A stretch of 64,000 bases of DNA from Streptomyces rapamycinicus NRRL 5491. Lineage in GTDB: Bacteria > Actinomycetota > Actinomycetes > Streptomycetales > Streptomycetaceae. Both the position numbers and the translations under genes were made by a program. Positions 50,324 through 59,884 of this stretch are shown one piece after another. The stretch's first letter is position 1. The number at the start of each line of letters is the position of its first letter. The stretch spans positions 4,030,001-4,094,000 of the forward strand of contig NZ_CP085193.1 of assembly GCF_024298965.1 (NCBI RefSeq), read 5' to 3'. The notes beneath the pieces are model-generated. The model was not told where the DNA came from. It saw nothing but the letters and a program-made list of their open reading frames with translations, and searched no databases.

Positions 50324-51013
50324 TCAGCCGCGAGGGCGGATCTGGAGGTCGGTGATCTCGGCGTCGTGCGGCAGGTCGAGCGCGGTCAGGATGGTCGTCG
50401 CCACGGTCTCGGGCGCGATCCAGCGCTCCGCGTCGTAGTCCTTGCCCTCCTGCTGGTGCACCTTCACCTGCATCGGGGTGGCCGTGCGCCCCGGGTAGAC
50501 CGTGGTCACCCGGACGCCGTTGCCGCTCTCCTCCCAGCGCAGCGCGTCGGCCAGCGCCTTGAGCCCGTGCTTGCTGGCGGCGTACGCGGCCCACTGGGCG
50601 TTGGCGCGCAGCCCGGCGCCGGAGTTGACGAAGACGACATGCCCCTGGGCGAGCCGCAGCTGCGGCAGCAGCAGCCGGGTCAGCTCGGCGGGCGCCACGA
50701 GGTTGGCGGCGAGCTGGCGGTTCCATGCCTTCGGGGTCAGCTCCCCGACCTCGCCCAGGTCGACCACTCCGGCGATGTGCAGCAGCGAGTCCAGCCGGTC
50801 GGGCAGCGCCTGATGGCCCAGCGCCCAGGACAGCCGGTCCGGGTCGGCCAGGTCACCGACGACCGTCCGCACCCCCGGGAACCGCTCCGCCAGCTCCTTC
50901 GCCCGCCCGGCGTCCCTCGCGAGCAGCCACAGCTCGTCGCCGCGCTCGGCCAGCCGCTCGGTGACCGCCGCGCCGATGCCCGAGCCTGCCCCAGTGATCA
51001 GATGCGTTCCCAT
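50324..51013 (-). CDS. SDR family oxidoreductase
   Basis: 229 residues from ATG 51013 with GGGGAG close upstream. A classical short-chain dehydrogenase with the cofactor motif TGAGSGIGAA, the structural HIAGV in place of NNAG, and the active-site Ser-Tyr-Lys in FVNSGAG and WAAYAASKHGLKAL. Length is short for the family. Substrate unknown. It lies in the run of minus-strand genes upstream of the methionine-synthase-like gene, with a 121-base gap. Confidence 0.88.
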   Translation of the reverse strand: MGTHLITGAGSGIGAAVTERLAERGDELWLLARDAGRAKELAERFPGVRTVVGDLADPDRLSWALGHQALPDRLDSLLHIAGVVDLGEVGELTPKAWNRQLAANLVAPAELTRLLLPQLRLAQGHVVFVNSGAGLRANAQWAAYAASKHGLKALADALRWEESGNGVRVTTVYPGRTATPMQVKVHQQEGKDYDAERWIAPETVATTILTALDLPHDAEITDLQIRPRG

Positions 51014-51156
51014 GCTCCCCAGCTTGCCTCACCGACGGACGCGCCCCGACCACGGTCCCGGCTTGGCGCGATCCCATGCCCGAAACCCGGGCGGACTTCC
51101 CGCCAAGCGCTCCCATCCTGTAACGGGCGCGGCGCCGGCTGTTACGAGGCCGGGAC

Positions 51157-51684
51157 TCAGACGGACTCCAGATACGCCATGGCCTCCGCCCCGTTCTCCG
51201 CGAAGAAGACCAGCTCGCTCAGCGGCCGGGGCAGGAACCCCTCCTCCTCCATCCGCTGGAACTGCTGCCTCAGGCCGTCGTAGAACCCCGCCGCGTTGAG
51301 CAGCACCACCGGCTTGATGTGCAGCCCGTGCTTCTTCAGCTCCAGGATCTCGGTGGCCTCGTCCAGCGTCCCGGTGCCGCCGACCATGATCACGACGGCG
51401 TCGGCGCGGGCGAGCAGCTGCGCCTTGCGCTCGGCGAGGTCCTTGGCGATCACCATCTCGTCGGCGTTCTCCCGGGCCTTGGCGGCGAGGAACTCCACCG
51501 AGATCCCGACCAGCCGCCCCCCGTGCTCCTGCACCCCGTCCGCCATCACCTTCATCAGCCCGACGTCGGACCCGCCCCAGACCAGCGTGTGCCCGCCCTT
51601 GCCGATCAGCTCGGCGAACTCGCGGGCGGGGGCGGTGTAACGGTCGTCGAGATCGGCGGCGGAGCAGAAGACGCAGATATCCAT
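51157..51684 (-). CDS. LOG family protein (TIGR00730)
   Basis: 175 residues from ATG 51684; the ribosome site is weak, but the family begins MDICVFCSA as here. The Rossmann-like lysine-decarboxylase-lookalike fold has the conserved GGTGTLDEATE motif and an upstream VWGGSDVGLMKVMAD block. Members cleave ribose 5-phosphate from cytokinin-like or purine nucleotides; in bacteria many act in nucleotide salvage. The exact motif PGGxGTxxE is VGGTGTLDE here, a small departure. Confidence 0.85.
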   Translation of the reverse strand: MDICVFCSAADLDDRYTAPAREFAELIGKGGHTLVWGGSDVGLMKVMADGVQEHGGRLVGISVEFLAAKARENADEMVIAKDLAERKAQLLARADAVVIMVGGTGTLDEATEILELKKHGLHIKPVVLLNAAGFYDGLRQQFQRMEEEGFLPRPLSELVFFAENGAEAMAYLESV

Positions 51685-51939
51685 GCGCGCCACTCTACGA
51701 GCCGGGTCGGACACCCCCGCCGCCCCGGCGGGGCGCGCGATGCGCGCCGTGCGGCGCCCTGGGTTCGGCCGCCATCGGCCGGGTACGGGCGCCCGCGCCG
51801 GTGGCCGATCCGCACGGCGGCGATCCGGTCGGCCGGTCACCGGACCGTGGCCGTATGCCGGGGTGTCCGGTTCGTTCTCGCCGCCCTGCACCACCAGGTC
51901 GCGGGCCTCCCCCTGACCGCGAACACCCGGTGAGCGCTC

Positions 51940-51982
51940 CGGGTGGCCGGCAGCGGGTCCGGAACCCGCCACCGGCCACCCG
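51940..51982 (-). terminator. Terminator of the betaine methyltransferase gene
   Basis: Two-tier hairpin: outer arms CGGGTGGCCGG / CCGGCCACCCG and inner arms GCGGGT / ACCCGC with a 5-base loop. It lies 35 bases past the stop at 52017. The rest of the 332-base gap 51685-52016 shows no gene. Confidence 0.75.
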
Positions 51983-52016
51983 ACCGGATCAGAGGTCAGG
52001 GGCCAGGGGCCCAGGG

Positions 52017-53771
52017 TCAGCGGGTGAAGTGGAAGATGCCCCAGGTCACATGGCGGTTGCTGCCGCCCTCGACCCAGTTGCTCAGCCCCTTCTTCATATG
52101 GGTGAGGTAGTCGGCGCTGATCTGCTCCGCCAGGCCGTCCGCCTCCTGGCGCCGGGTTTCCTCAAGGACCCGGGCGTAGTGGGTGATCAGATGCTCGCGG
52201 TGTTCCTGGAAGCCGCCGCCGACCTCGATGAAGCCGAGCCGCGCCAGTTCATGGCGGTAGAACTCGGGTGACCCCATGGTCTCCAGATGGATGCGGTCCA
52301 GGATGGGGCGGAGGGTTTCGGCGGGGCAGCCGTCGGCCGCCATGGGGTCGGTGAAGATGAGGTGACCGCCGGGGCGCAGCACGCGGGCGGCCTCCTCCAG
52401 GGGGCGGGCCCGGTTGCCGCTGTGCAGGAACGCGTCCTGGGACCAGACGACGTCGACGCTGTCGTCCGGCAGCGGGATGGACTCGAAGGAGCCGTCCATC
52501 ACCTCGATGGCCTCGGTCAGCCCGCGCTCGGCGTTCAGCGCGCGATGCCGCTCGTTCTCCACCTCGCTGAGGTTGAGCGCCATGACCCGGCAGCCGTACG
52601 TCTCGGCCAGATAGCGCGCCGAGCCGCCGAAGCCCGCTCCGAGGTCGAGGACGACGGAGGACTCGGTCAGGTCCAGCTGCCCGGCCATCCGGGCCACGGT
52701 GCGCCTGCTGGCCTCGGCGATCGGCTCGTCGGGCCGGTCGTAGATGCCGATGTGGATGTCCTCGCCGCCCCAGACACTCCAGTAGAAGGCGTCGGCGTCC
52801 GCGGAGTTGTAGTAGTCGCGGGCGGTGCCCACGGCTCCCGAATACTCCCCGTTCGCCGTGACCGCACCGACCGGGCCGACCGGCTCCTCCGTGGTGCGGT
52901 ACTCCTTCTCCGCGACGTGGATGAAGAAGTCGGGCCGCTCCGCACGGTAGGTGTGCTGGAAGTCGCCGTACGTCTCGATCCGCTGGAAGCCGACCTCCTC
53001 CATCAGCCTGCGCGTGTAGTCCTTGCGCAGCGGAAACATGTTGAGGTGGTAGACGGATTCGTCGGGGAAGCTGTAGCGCATGCGCACCAGCCCCTCGTCC
53101 ACGTACTCCGGTTCGACGGCGACGTCTTCTCCGCAGTAGTAGTACACATGCTTGCTGCTGTAGCCGCGATCGAGGATCGCGTCGTAGTTGCGCTGGTCCA
53201 GGATCAGGATTCCGTCATGCTTGAGCATGGCGTAGAACTCCGCGAGCGCCTTGCGCCGGTCGCGCTCGGAGAACAGATGCGTGAAGGAGTTCCCGAGGCA
53301 GACGATGGCGTCGTACTCGCCGTGGGCGTCGCGGTTGAGCCAGCGCCAGTCGGCCTGGACGACGCGGAGGATGTGGTCGCCGTGCTTGAGCCCGTTCGAG
53401 AATGCCTGGGCGAGCATCTCGGCACTGCCGTCGGCGCTCACGGCCTCGAATCCGGCCTCGAGCAGCCGGACCGAATGGAAGCCGGTCCCGGTGGCCACGT
53501 CCAGGACCTTCTTGACGCCGCGCTCGCGCAGCAGGTCGATGAAGAACGTACCTTCGCTCTCCGCCCTCCGGTCCCAGTCGATCAGCGAGTCCCACTTTTC
53601 TACGAAGCTGGGTACGTACTCCTCTGTGTAGTGATCAGTGTCCCTGACATCAACTGGATTGTCGCCAAATTTCTGTACAGGTTGCGCAGAAATAACGGAA
53701 CCTCCGGTGCTGAGACAGCGGACCACGGCACCCGTGTCCGCGGGGCGCATTCCCAGATTCACGTGCCGCAT
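52017..53771 (-). CDS. Fused glycine/sarcosine and sarcosine/dimethylglycine N-methyltransferase
   Basis: 584 residues. Two SAM-dependent methyltransferases lie in one chain. The first (motif I VLDVATGTGFHSVRLLEAG near residue 90, with the aromatic GSMT features HVYYYCGED) should methylate glycine and sarcosine. The second (motif I VVLDLGAGFGGSARYL near 375, LHSGNRARPLEEAARVLRPGG) matches SDMT, which carries dimethylglycine to glycine betaine. Fused or adjacent forms are known from halophiles such as Actinopolyspora. It would give an osmoprotectant made from glycine and three SAM. The start is uncertain: ATG 53771 lacks a ribosome site, while GGAGG lies inside the frame followed only by ATT. 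Confidence 0.85.
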   Translation of the reverse strand: MRHVNLGMRPADTGAVVRCLSTGGSVISAQPVQKFGDNPVDVRDTDHYTEEYVPSFVEKWDSLIDWDRRAESEGTFFIDLLRERGVKKVLDVATGTGFHSVRLLEAGFEAVSADGSAEMLAQAFSNGLKHGDHILRVVQADWRWLNRDAHGEYDAIVCLGNSFTHLFSERDRRKALAEFYAMLKHDGILILDQRNYDAILDRGYSSKHVYYYCGEDVAVEPEYVDEGLVRMRYSFPDESVYHLNMFPLRKDYTRRLMEEVGFQRIETYGDFQHTYRAERPDFFIHVAEKEYRTTEEPVGPVGAVTANGEYSGAVGTARDYYNSADADAFYWSVWGGEDIHIGIYDRPDEPIAEASRRTVARMAGQLDLTESSVVLDLGAGFGGSARYLAETYGCRVMALNLSEVENERHRALNAERGLTEAIEVMDGSFESIPLPDDSVDVVWSQDAFLHSGNRARPLEEAARVLRPGGHLIFTDPMAADGCPAETLRPILDRIHLETMGSPEFYRHELARLGFIEVGGGFQEHREHLITHYARVLEETRRQEADGLAEQISADYLTHMKKGLSNWVEGGSNRHVTWGIFHFTR

Positions 53772-53898
53772 GCCACCGGAATGGCCGGACGCACGTTAAT
53801 TTAAGAAAAACTGATCGCGCCAAACGGAGATCAACCACCCAATCCTGACTTTCGGCTTCTTTCTCACCAAAAGCGGATATCCACCTGAAGCCTGGAGC

Positions 53899-55050
53899 CT
53901 ACGAGGCGACCGCCTGGGCCCGCTCGGTCGCGGCGATGGTCGCGGAGCCGACCACCCGAGTGTCGTCGTAGAGCACGATCGCCTGCCCGGGCGCCACGCC
54001 CCGAACCGGCTCGGTGAAGGTCACCCGCAGCTCGGTTTCCCCGATTCGCTCGGCCATCACCTCGGTTTCGCCGCCATGTGCGCGCAACTGGGCGGTGTAC
54101 GTGCCCGGGCCCACCGGAGGGGCCCCGCACCAGCGCGGCTTGATGGCGGTGAGGGCGGTCACGTCCAGGGCCTCGACGGGGCCGACGGTGACCGTGTTGT
54201 CCACCGGGGAGATGTCCAGGACATAGCGCGGCTTGCCGTCGGGCGCCGGATGGCCGATGCGCAGCCCCTTGCGCTGGCCGATGGTGAAGCCGTACGCGCC
54301 CTCGTGGCTGCCCAGCCTGTGCCCGTCCTCGTCGACGATGTCGCCCTCGGCCGTACCGAGGTGCCGGGCCAGGAAGCCCTGGGTGTCGCCGTCGGCGATG
54401 AAGCAGATGTCATGGCTGTCGGGCTTCTTGGCCACGGCCAGGTCCCGCCGCTCCGCCTCCGCGCGGATCTCGTCCTTGGTGGTCAGGGTGTCGCCGAGGG
54501 GGAACATCGCGTGGGCGAGCTGGCGCTCGTCGAGCACGCCGAGGACATAGGACTGGTCCTTGGCCATGTCGCTGGCGCGGTGCAGCTCGCGCGAGCCGTC
54601 CGCGCGCTCCACGATCGTGGCGTAGTGCCCGGTGCAGACGGCGTCGAAGCCGAGGGCGAGCGCCTTGTCCAGCAGCGCGGCGAACTTGATCTTCTCGTTG
54701 CAGCGCAGACACGGATTGGGGGTGCGACCCGCCTCGTACTCGGCGATGAAGTCCTCGACCACGTCCTCGCGGAAGCGCTCGGCGAGATCCCATACGTAGA
54801 AGGGGATCCCGATCACATCGGCGGCCCGCCGGGCGTCCCGCGAGTCCTCGATGGTGCAACAGCCACGGGCGCCGGTGCGGAACGACTGCGGGTTGGCGGA
54901 GAGCGCGAGATGGACGCCGGTCACATCGTGGCCCGCCTCGGCCGCCCGCGCGGCGGCGACCGCGGAGTCCACACCGCCGGACATGGCGGCGAGGACGCGC
55001 AGCCGACGGCCGTCGCGGGGACCTGTGGGCGCACCGGGGAAGTCAGTCAT
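53899..55050 (-). CDS. mnmA: tRNA-specific 2-thiouridylase
   Basis: 383 residues from ATG 55050. It puts sulfur on uridine 34 of Glu, Gln and Lys tRNAs, using ATP and sulfur relayed from a cysteine desulfurase. The PP-loop [15 protein letters not shown] is at the N-terminus; the two catalytic Cys lie in [12 protein letters not shown] and [16 protein letters not shown], with the beta-barrel end [13 protein letters not shown] and beyond. The required sulfur donor is probably the cysteine desulfurase at 58570, five genes upstream. TAGTCG-N17-TATGCT just before the ATG is a possible promoter. Confidence 0.95.
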   Translation of the reverse strand: MTDFPGAPTGPRDGRRLRVLAAMSGGVDSAVAAARAAEAGHDVTGVHLALSANPQSFRTGARGCCTIEDSRDARRAADVIGIPFYVWDLAERFREDVVEDFIAEYEAGRTPNPCLRCNEKIKFAALLDKALALGFDAVCTGHYATIVERADGSRELHRASDMAKDQSYVLGVLDERQLAHAMFPLGDTLTTKDEIRAEAERRDLAVAKKPDSHDICFIADGDTQGFLARHLGTAEGDIVDEDGHRLGSHEGAYGFTIGQRKGLRIGHPAPDGKPRYVLDISPVDNTVTVGPVEALDVTALTAIKPRWCGAPPVGPGTYTAQLRAHGGETEVMAERIGETELRVTFTEPVRGVAPGQAIVLYDDTRVVGSATIAATERAQAVAS

Positions 55051-55120
55051 AACCCGGCCAGCATAAGTCGGTACGTACGCAACGACTAAATGGGTATGGA
55101 GCGGCCGGCCACCGCCCCGC

Positions 55121-56032
55121 TCAGCTCGCCCGCGCCCGTTCCAGCACCCGCTGGACGAGGTCCAGGGCCTGGTCGGCGTCCTTGCCGAGGTAGATCAGAT
55201 CGACGAAAGCGTGCTGGACGCCCGCCTCCCGCTCGGCCCGGACCAGGGCCGTCGCGATGTCCTCCACGGAGGCGTCGGCGCTCGGGTTGACGCGCAGGAT
55301 CGTGTCGAACGCCGCCGGGTCCCGGCCCTCCCGCTCGACCGCTTCCCGCACCCCGGGCAGCCGCTCGGCGAGGGCGGCGATGGGGTCGGGCGCGCCGGAC
55401 CCGGCGGGGACGACCACGATGGGCAGCCAGCCGTCGGCGCGCCGGGCCACCCGGCGCATGGCCGCGGGCGCGAAGGCGGCGAGGTAGACGGGCGGGCGGG
55501 GCCGCGAGGCCGGTTTGAGGTCGACGTGGGAGGCGGGCACGGCCCAGTGGTCCCCGCGGTACTCGACCGGGTTCCGGGTCCACCAGGCGTCCAGGGCGTC
55601 CAGGCATTCGTCCAGGCGCCGGCCGCGCTCGGCCATGGGGACGTCCACCGCCTCGTACTCCTCTGGCGACCAGCCGGTGCCGAGCCCGACCAGCAGCCGC
55701 CCCGCGCTCAGCAGGTCGACGGTGGTGAGGGAGCGGGCGAGCAGCGCGGGCGGGTACCAGGGGGCGTTGATCACATCGGTGCCGAGCCCGACCCGCTCGG
55801 TGGCCGCGGCGGCGGTGGCCAGTACGGCGAAGGGGTCCAGCGCGGCGCGGAATTCGGACGGGATCACATCGGTGCCCGCGTAGCCGACGATCGGGTCGAC
55901 CGGGGCGAGCAGGCGGTCCCCGACCCACAGGCTGTCCGCGCCGAGTTCCTCGGCCTGGCGCGCGAACCGCGCGATGTCCTCGGGGTGGTGGGCGAGCGGA
56001 CCGAACTGGGGAAGGGCGAATCCGATGCGCAT
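55121..56032 (-). CDS. Luciferase-like (LLM) F420- or flavin-dependent oxidoreductase
   Basis: 303 residues from ATG 56032, with GGAG 8 nt upstream. It starts [20 protein letters not shown], typical of the bacterial-luciferase superfamily, and keeps [21 protein letters not shown] and the middle block [20 protein letters not shown]. Actinobacterial members of this shape are mostly F420-dependent (TIGR03619-like). The substrate is unknown. It lies between mnmA and a divergently oriented amidase. Confidence 0.88.
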   Translation of the reverse strand: MRIGFALPQFGPLAHHPEDIARFARQAEELGADSLWVGDRLLAPVDPIVGYAGTDVIPSEFRAALDPFAVLATAAAATERVGLGTDVINAPWYPPALLARSLTTVDLLSAGRLLVGLGTGWSPEEYEAVDVPMAERGRRLDECLDALDAWWTRNPVEYRGDHWAVPASHVDLKPASRPRPPVYLAAFAPAAMRRVARRADGWLPIVVVPAGSGAPDPIAALAERLPGVREAVEREGRDPAAFDTILRVNPSADASVEDIATALVRAEREAGVQHAFVDLIYLGKDADQALDLVQRVLERARAS

Positions 56033-56193
56033 ACCGTCAGCTCCTCGTCGAGCGGATGGACACATTCCGGTGGACGCACTCCACGGTACGGAGAGGTACC
56101 GGGAAGTACGGGAGGCGCGGGGCCCAGAGACAGTTCAACGTTCATCTACCCGGACGGCCAGAGGGCCACCGCCCGGAACGAAGGGTTCCCGCC

Positions 56194-56919
56194 ATGATCC
56201 CGGCGGCCGGAACCCGACGCCCTCCCCCGCACGTTGAGCGTTCCGTGAGCGAGACCACGACCGGCGGTGGACGCCGCGTCAGCAGGCGCACCCTTCTGAT
56301 CGGCGGCTCGGCGGCCGGTCTCGGGGCGGGTGTCGCGGCCTATGCCGCGCGGGACGAGCTGGCCCGGATGTGGTGGCGGCTGCCCGGGGTCGACAAGCCC
56401 CGTAAGGCGGGGGCGGTCGATCAGCCGGGCGTGGAGTGGATCGCCGCCTCGGGCGCGAACTGGCGGTGGGCTGACCGCCCGGACGACTACGCCATCGACC
56501 GGGTGGTGATCCATGTGGTCCAGGGCAGCTTCGACGACGCGGTGCGGGTCTTCCGGGACCCCGGACACCGCGCCGCGGCGCACTATGTGGTGCGCCGCGA
56601 CGGGCATATCGCGCAGCTGGTCCGGGAGCTGGACGTGGCGTTCCACGCGGGCAACCGCTCGTACAACGAGCGCAGTGTCGGCATCGAGCACGAGGGGTTC
56701 GTGAGCGAGCCGAGCTCCTTCACGGACGCGATGTACCGCGCCTCGGCACGGCTGACCGCGTCGATCTGCGAGCGGTACGACATCCCCCGGGACCGTGAGC
56801 ACATCGTCGGCCATGTGGAGGTGCCGGGCACCGATCACACCGACCCCGGCCGCCACTGGGACTGGGACCGCTACATACGGCTGGTGCGAGCGGTGCGCGT
56901 GACACGGACGGCGAAGTGA
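56194..56919 (+). CDS. Tat-exported N-acetylmuramoyl-L-alanine amidase
   Basis: 241 residues from ATG 56194, with AAGGG about 8 nt upstream. A twin-arginine signal (RRVSRRTLLIGGSAAGLGAG, residues about 26-46) sends the folded protein across the membrane. The domain is amidase_2/PGRP: zinc His in VVIHVVQG near 105 and His in HTDPGRHWDW near 214, with SVGIEHEGFV between. It cuts the bond between muramic acid and the peptide stem in peptidoglycan. Its 3' end converges on the lipoprotein gene with a 10-base gap. Confidence 0.92.
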   Translation: MIPAAGTRRPPPHVERSVSETTTGGGRRVSRRTLLIGGSAAGLGAGVAAYAARDELARMWWRLPGVDKPRKAGAVDQPGVEWIAASGANWRWADRPDDYAIDRVVIHVVQGSFDDAVRVFRDPGHRAAAHYVVRRDGHIAQLVRELDVAFHAGNRSYNERSVGIEHEGFVSEPSSFTDAMYRASARLTASICERYDIPRDREHIVGHVEVPGTDHTDPGRHWDWDRYIRLVRAVRVTRTAK

Positions 56920-56929
56920 CGGACCCGAC

Positions 56930-58363
56930 TCAGGTGCCGAAGACGACGGCGAGCGGACGGGCCTTGCTGTCGGCGGTGGGCCGGTCAGCCTTGTTGTCGC
57001 CGATGTAGAGCTTCTTGCCCTTGTAGATCATGGTGCAGTCGCCGTAGGTGTCCATGTCGGACTCCGCGTCCTTCATGTCGTCCGGGTGGGTCTGGAGCGT
57101 CTCCATCGCGAAGGTCTTGGGTTCGACGCGCACGACCCCGCCGGCCTCGCTGTACATGGAGCCCAGATAGGCGATCAGCGAGCCGTCGTCATCGGTCTGG
57201 ACGGGGATCAGCGACCGGCTCTCCGCCATCTTCGTCTTCCCGGTCTCCTTGCCGGTCTTCAGATTCAGGCCGCTGATCCGGTCCCCCGGGCCGCCGTGGT
57301 CCACGTCCACCTCCGAGGAGAGGTAGAGGGTGCTGCTCGCCTTGTCGAGGGCGAGTTGGGTGCAGCCCTCCACGTTCGTGGCCTGGCAGTCGGGCTGGTA
57401 CCCCTTGGCCAGGACGTCGATCGTGCTGAGCAGCTTGCCCTGCTTGCCGCTGTCGTCGATGGTCAGGATGTCCGTGACGCCGGACCCGCCGTCCGAGTCG
57501 CCGGTGTCGACGGCCACGACGAGCGGCGCGGTGGAGATCACATGCGCGTACTCGACCTTCTCGTCCAGCTTGTAGGACGACTTCACATCGCGGGTCCTGG
57601 GGTCGACCGTCTGGACCTCCAGCCGCTCGGTGCTGGAGTCCTCGCTGTCACAGCCCCGGATCGCGACGAGCTTGTCGTCGCCGCCCGCGTAGCCGTTGTC
57701 GTCACAGTCCGCGAGGTACGCGGGCTTCCACAGCGGCTTGCCGTCGAGCGACCAGGCTCCCCCGCCCTCCGTGCCGCCCGCGGCCACGGTGCCACCGCCG
57801 ATGGTGACCTCGTCGAACTCCACCCCGGCGTTGCCCTCGCTGTCCGACCCCTCCTTCTGCCAGACCAGCTTGCCCTTCTCCAGGTCGACCAGCCCGACCT
57901 CGGTGCACGACGCGTCCTCACCGGCGCCGTCCCGGAACACGACCGCGGTCAGACCTTCCTTGGTCATATGCGGTGAGGCCCAGCAGAGCTGCCCGCCGAG
58001 CGGAAGCTGCCACTTGGACTTGGCGCCGTCGAGCGAGTAGCCCACGAGCTTGTCGACGTCGCCCTTCACAAAGGTCGAGTCCGTCACCCAGGTGCCCATG
58101 GTGTTGGCCTCCTTGCCGACCTTCGGCATGGCGACCTTGCCCAGCGTCTTCGCCTGGGCGCCCTTGGACGACGAGCCGCCGTTACCGCCGTCGTCATCGT
58201 CGGACCCGCAGCCGGTCACCAGGGCGGCCGCGAGGACCCCGCCCGCGATCAGCTTCAGGGCGGGCTTGGAGCGCCGCCCCCGCGACGGCGCCCGCCGCAC
58301 CTCCCGCGGCTGCGGGGGCTGGTGCGACGGCTGGTGGTGCGGCGGCAGCGAAGGCTGCGACAT
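56930..58363 (-). CDS. Lipoprotein with beta-propeller-like (PQQ-repeat type) body
   Basis: 477 residues from ATG 58363, with AGGAG 7 nt upstream. The first 35 residues are a His/Pro/Gln-rich cytoplasmic stretch, then a hydrophobic segment and a lipobox (LVTGC, Cys52), then an Asp/Gly/Ser linker. The body has repeated short strands of the pattern Leu-Val-Gly-Tyr-Ser-Leu-Asp-Gly and GLVDLEKGKLVWQ, as in PQQ/quinoprotein-like propellers used as binding scaffolds. No catalytic residues are recognisable. Streptomyces genomes carry many such secreted proteins, often with kinases; none is adjacent here. Confidence 0.72.
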   Translation of the reverse strand: MSQPSLPPHHQPSHQPPQPREVRRAPSRGRRSKPALKLIAGGVLAAALVTGCGSDDDDGGNGGSSSKGAQAKTLGKVAMPKVGKEANTMGTWVTDSTFVKGDVDKLVGYSLDGAKSKWQLPLGGQLCWASPHMTKEGLTAVVFRDGAGEDASCTEVGLVDLEKGKLVWQKEGSDSEGNAGVEFDEVTIGGGTVAAGGTEGGGAWSLDGKPLWKPAYLADCDDNGYAGGDDKLVAIRGCDSEDSSTERLEVQTVDPRTRDVKSSYKLDEKVEYAHVISTAPLVVAVDTGDSDGGSGVTDILTIDDSGKQGKLLSTIDVLAKGYQPDCQATNVEGCTQLALDKASSTLYLSSEVDVDHGGPGDRISGLNLKTGKETGKTKMAESRSLIPVQTDDDGSLIAYLGSMYSEAGGVVRVEPKTFAMETLQTHPDDMKDAESDMDTYGDCTMIYKGKKLYIGDNKADRPTADSKARPLAVVFGT

Positions 58364-58569
58364 CGATGAACTCCTGGATTTCCCCGTGAAGAAAACCTGT
58401 GCGCGTATCCGGCATGACAGGTCTCGTTGACGGGTAAATCCTTTCCCACGGCTCTCCGCCATTTCAAGCGGAGATTGATGTTCCGTAGGTTATGTGAAAT
58501 GGCCACCGGAACAATTCGAATTCCGTGGTTATGATGAGGCGGTCCGGGCGGAGGCCGTCGGCGAGGCCA
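58364..58569. other. AT-rich upstream region of the lipoprotein gene
   Basis: 206 bases, clearly less GC-rich than the genes. It contains the perfect palindrome AATTCGAATT (58513-58522) and a hairpin TCTCCGC / GCGGAGA (58453-58474). The lipoprotein promoter should lie here; I cannot assign -35 and -10 with confidence. Confidence 0.4.
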
Positions 58570-59739
58570 TCAGCTGAGCCCCGCCCCGCGCGCCCGTTCC
58601 ACCGCCGGGCCGATCGCCTCCGCGACGGCCTCCACATCGGCCTTGGTCGAGGTGTGGCCGAACGAGAAGCGCAGGGTGCCCCGGGCCAGCTCGGGGTCGC
58701 TGCCGGTGGCCAGGACCACATGGCTGGGCTGCGCGACACCGGCCGTGCAGGCCGAGCCCGTCGAGCATTCGATGCCCTGCGCGTCCAGCAGCAGAAGCAG
58801 CGAATCGCCCTCGCAGCCGGGAAAGGCGAAATGGGCATTGGCGGGGAGCCGGCCCGCCGGATCGGGGTCACCGCCGAGGACCGCGTCGGGCACGGCGGTA
58901 CGGACGGCGGTGATCAGCGCGTCCCGCAGGGCGCCGATCTCGCGGGCGAACTCCTCGCGGTGCTCGGTGGCATGCGCACCGGCCACGGCGAAGGCGGCGA
59001 TGGCCGGGGTGTCGAGCGTCCCGGAGCGCACCTGGCGCTCCTGGCCGCCGCCGTGCAGCACGGGCACGGGCGTGTGCTCACGGCCGAGCAGCAGCGCGCC
59101 GATGCCGTAGGGACCGCCTATCTTGTGGCCGCTGACGGTCATCGCGGCCAGCCCCGAGGCGGCGAAGTCGACCTCGATCTGACCGAACGCCTGGACCGCG
59201 TCGGCATGCAGCGGAACGCCGAATTCGGCGGCGGTGGCGGCGAGTTCACGGACCGGCTGGATGGTGCCGATCTCGTTGTTGGCCCACATGACGGTGGCGA
59301 GGGCGACATCCGAGGGGTCGCGGGCGATCGCCTCGCGCAGCGCCTCCGGGTGGACCCGGCCGAGGGGGTCGACCGGCAGCCATTCGACCCGCGCGCCCTC
59401 GTGCTCGGCGAGCCAGTCGACCGCGTCGAGCACGGCGTGGTGCTCCACGGGGCTGGCGAGCAGCCGGACGCGGGCCGGGTCGGCGTCCCTGCGGGACCAG
59501 TAGAGCCCCTTGACCGCGAGATTGTCGGCCTCGGTCCCCCCGGCGGTGAAGACGACCTCGCTCGGGCGGGCGCCCAGCGAGGCGGCCAGGGATTCGCGCG
59601 ACTCCTCGACGGTACGGCGGGCACGCCGGCCGGCGGCGTGCAGCGAGGAGGCGTTGCCCGTGACGGCGAGCTGGGCGGTCATCGCCCGCACCGCCTCCGG
59701 GAGCATCGGGGTGGTGGCGGCGTGGTCGAGATAAACCAT
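58570..59739 (-). CDS. Cysteine desulfurase (NifS/IscS-type)
   Basis: 389 residues from ATG 59739, with GAGG 5 nt upstream. A PLP enzyme that takes sulfur from cysteine as a persulfide for Fe-S clusters and thiolated tRNA. It starts [16 protein letters not shown]; the PLP Lys is in [17 protein letters not shown] and the persulfide Cys in [18 protein letters not shown]. The short loop around that Cys marks class I. It probably feeds MnmA (53899-55050), encoded nearby on the same strand. Confidence 0.95.
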   Translation of the reverse strand: MVYLDHAATTPMLPEAVRAMTAQLAVTGNASSLHAAGRRARRTVEESRESLAASLGARPSEVVFTAGGTEADNLAVKGLYWSRRDADPARVRLLASPVEHHAVLDAVDWLAEHEGARVEWLPVDPLGRVHPEALREAIARDPSDVALATVMWANNEIGTIQPVRELAATAAEFGVPLHADAVQAFGQIEVDFAASGLAAMTVSGHKIGGPYGIGALLLGREHTPVPVLHGGGQERQVRSGTLDTPAIAAFAVAGAHATEHREEFAREIGALRDALITAVRTAVPDAVLGGDPDPAGRLPANAHFAFPGCEGDSLLLLLDAQGIECSTGSACTAGVAQPSHVVLATGSDPELARGTLRFSFGHTSTKADVEAVAEAIGPAVERARGAGLS

Positions 59740-59847
59740 GGTGGCCTCGATTCTACGAGGCGTTGTGGGGGTGCGTGCCGGGTGCGTACCGGGTGCGTGG
59801 CCGAGGGCGTGGGGCCACGGGCTTTCTCATGGGTTCGCGAGGACCCC

Positions 59848-59877
59848 TCGACAGGGGCGGTAAGGAGTGTCTACGGT
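59848..59877 (+). promoter_or_regulatory. Promoter giving a leaderless hydrolase mRNA
   Basis: TCGACA (59848-59853), 18-nt spacer, TACGGT (59872-59877), then 7 nt to the ATG at 59885. TCGACA differs from TTGACA at one base. Confidence 0.6.
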
Positions 59878-59884
59878 TTTACTC

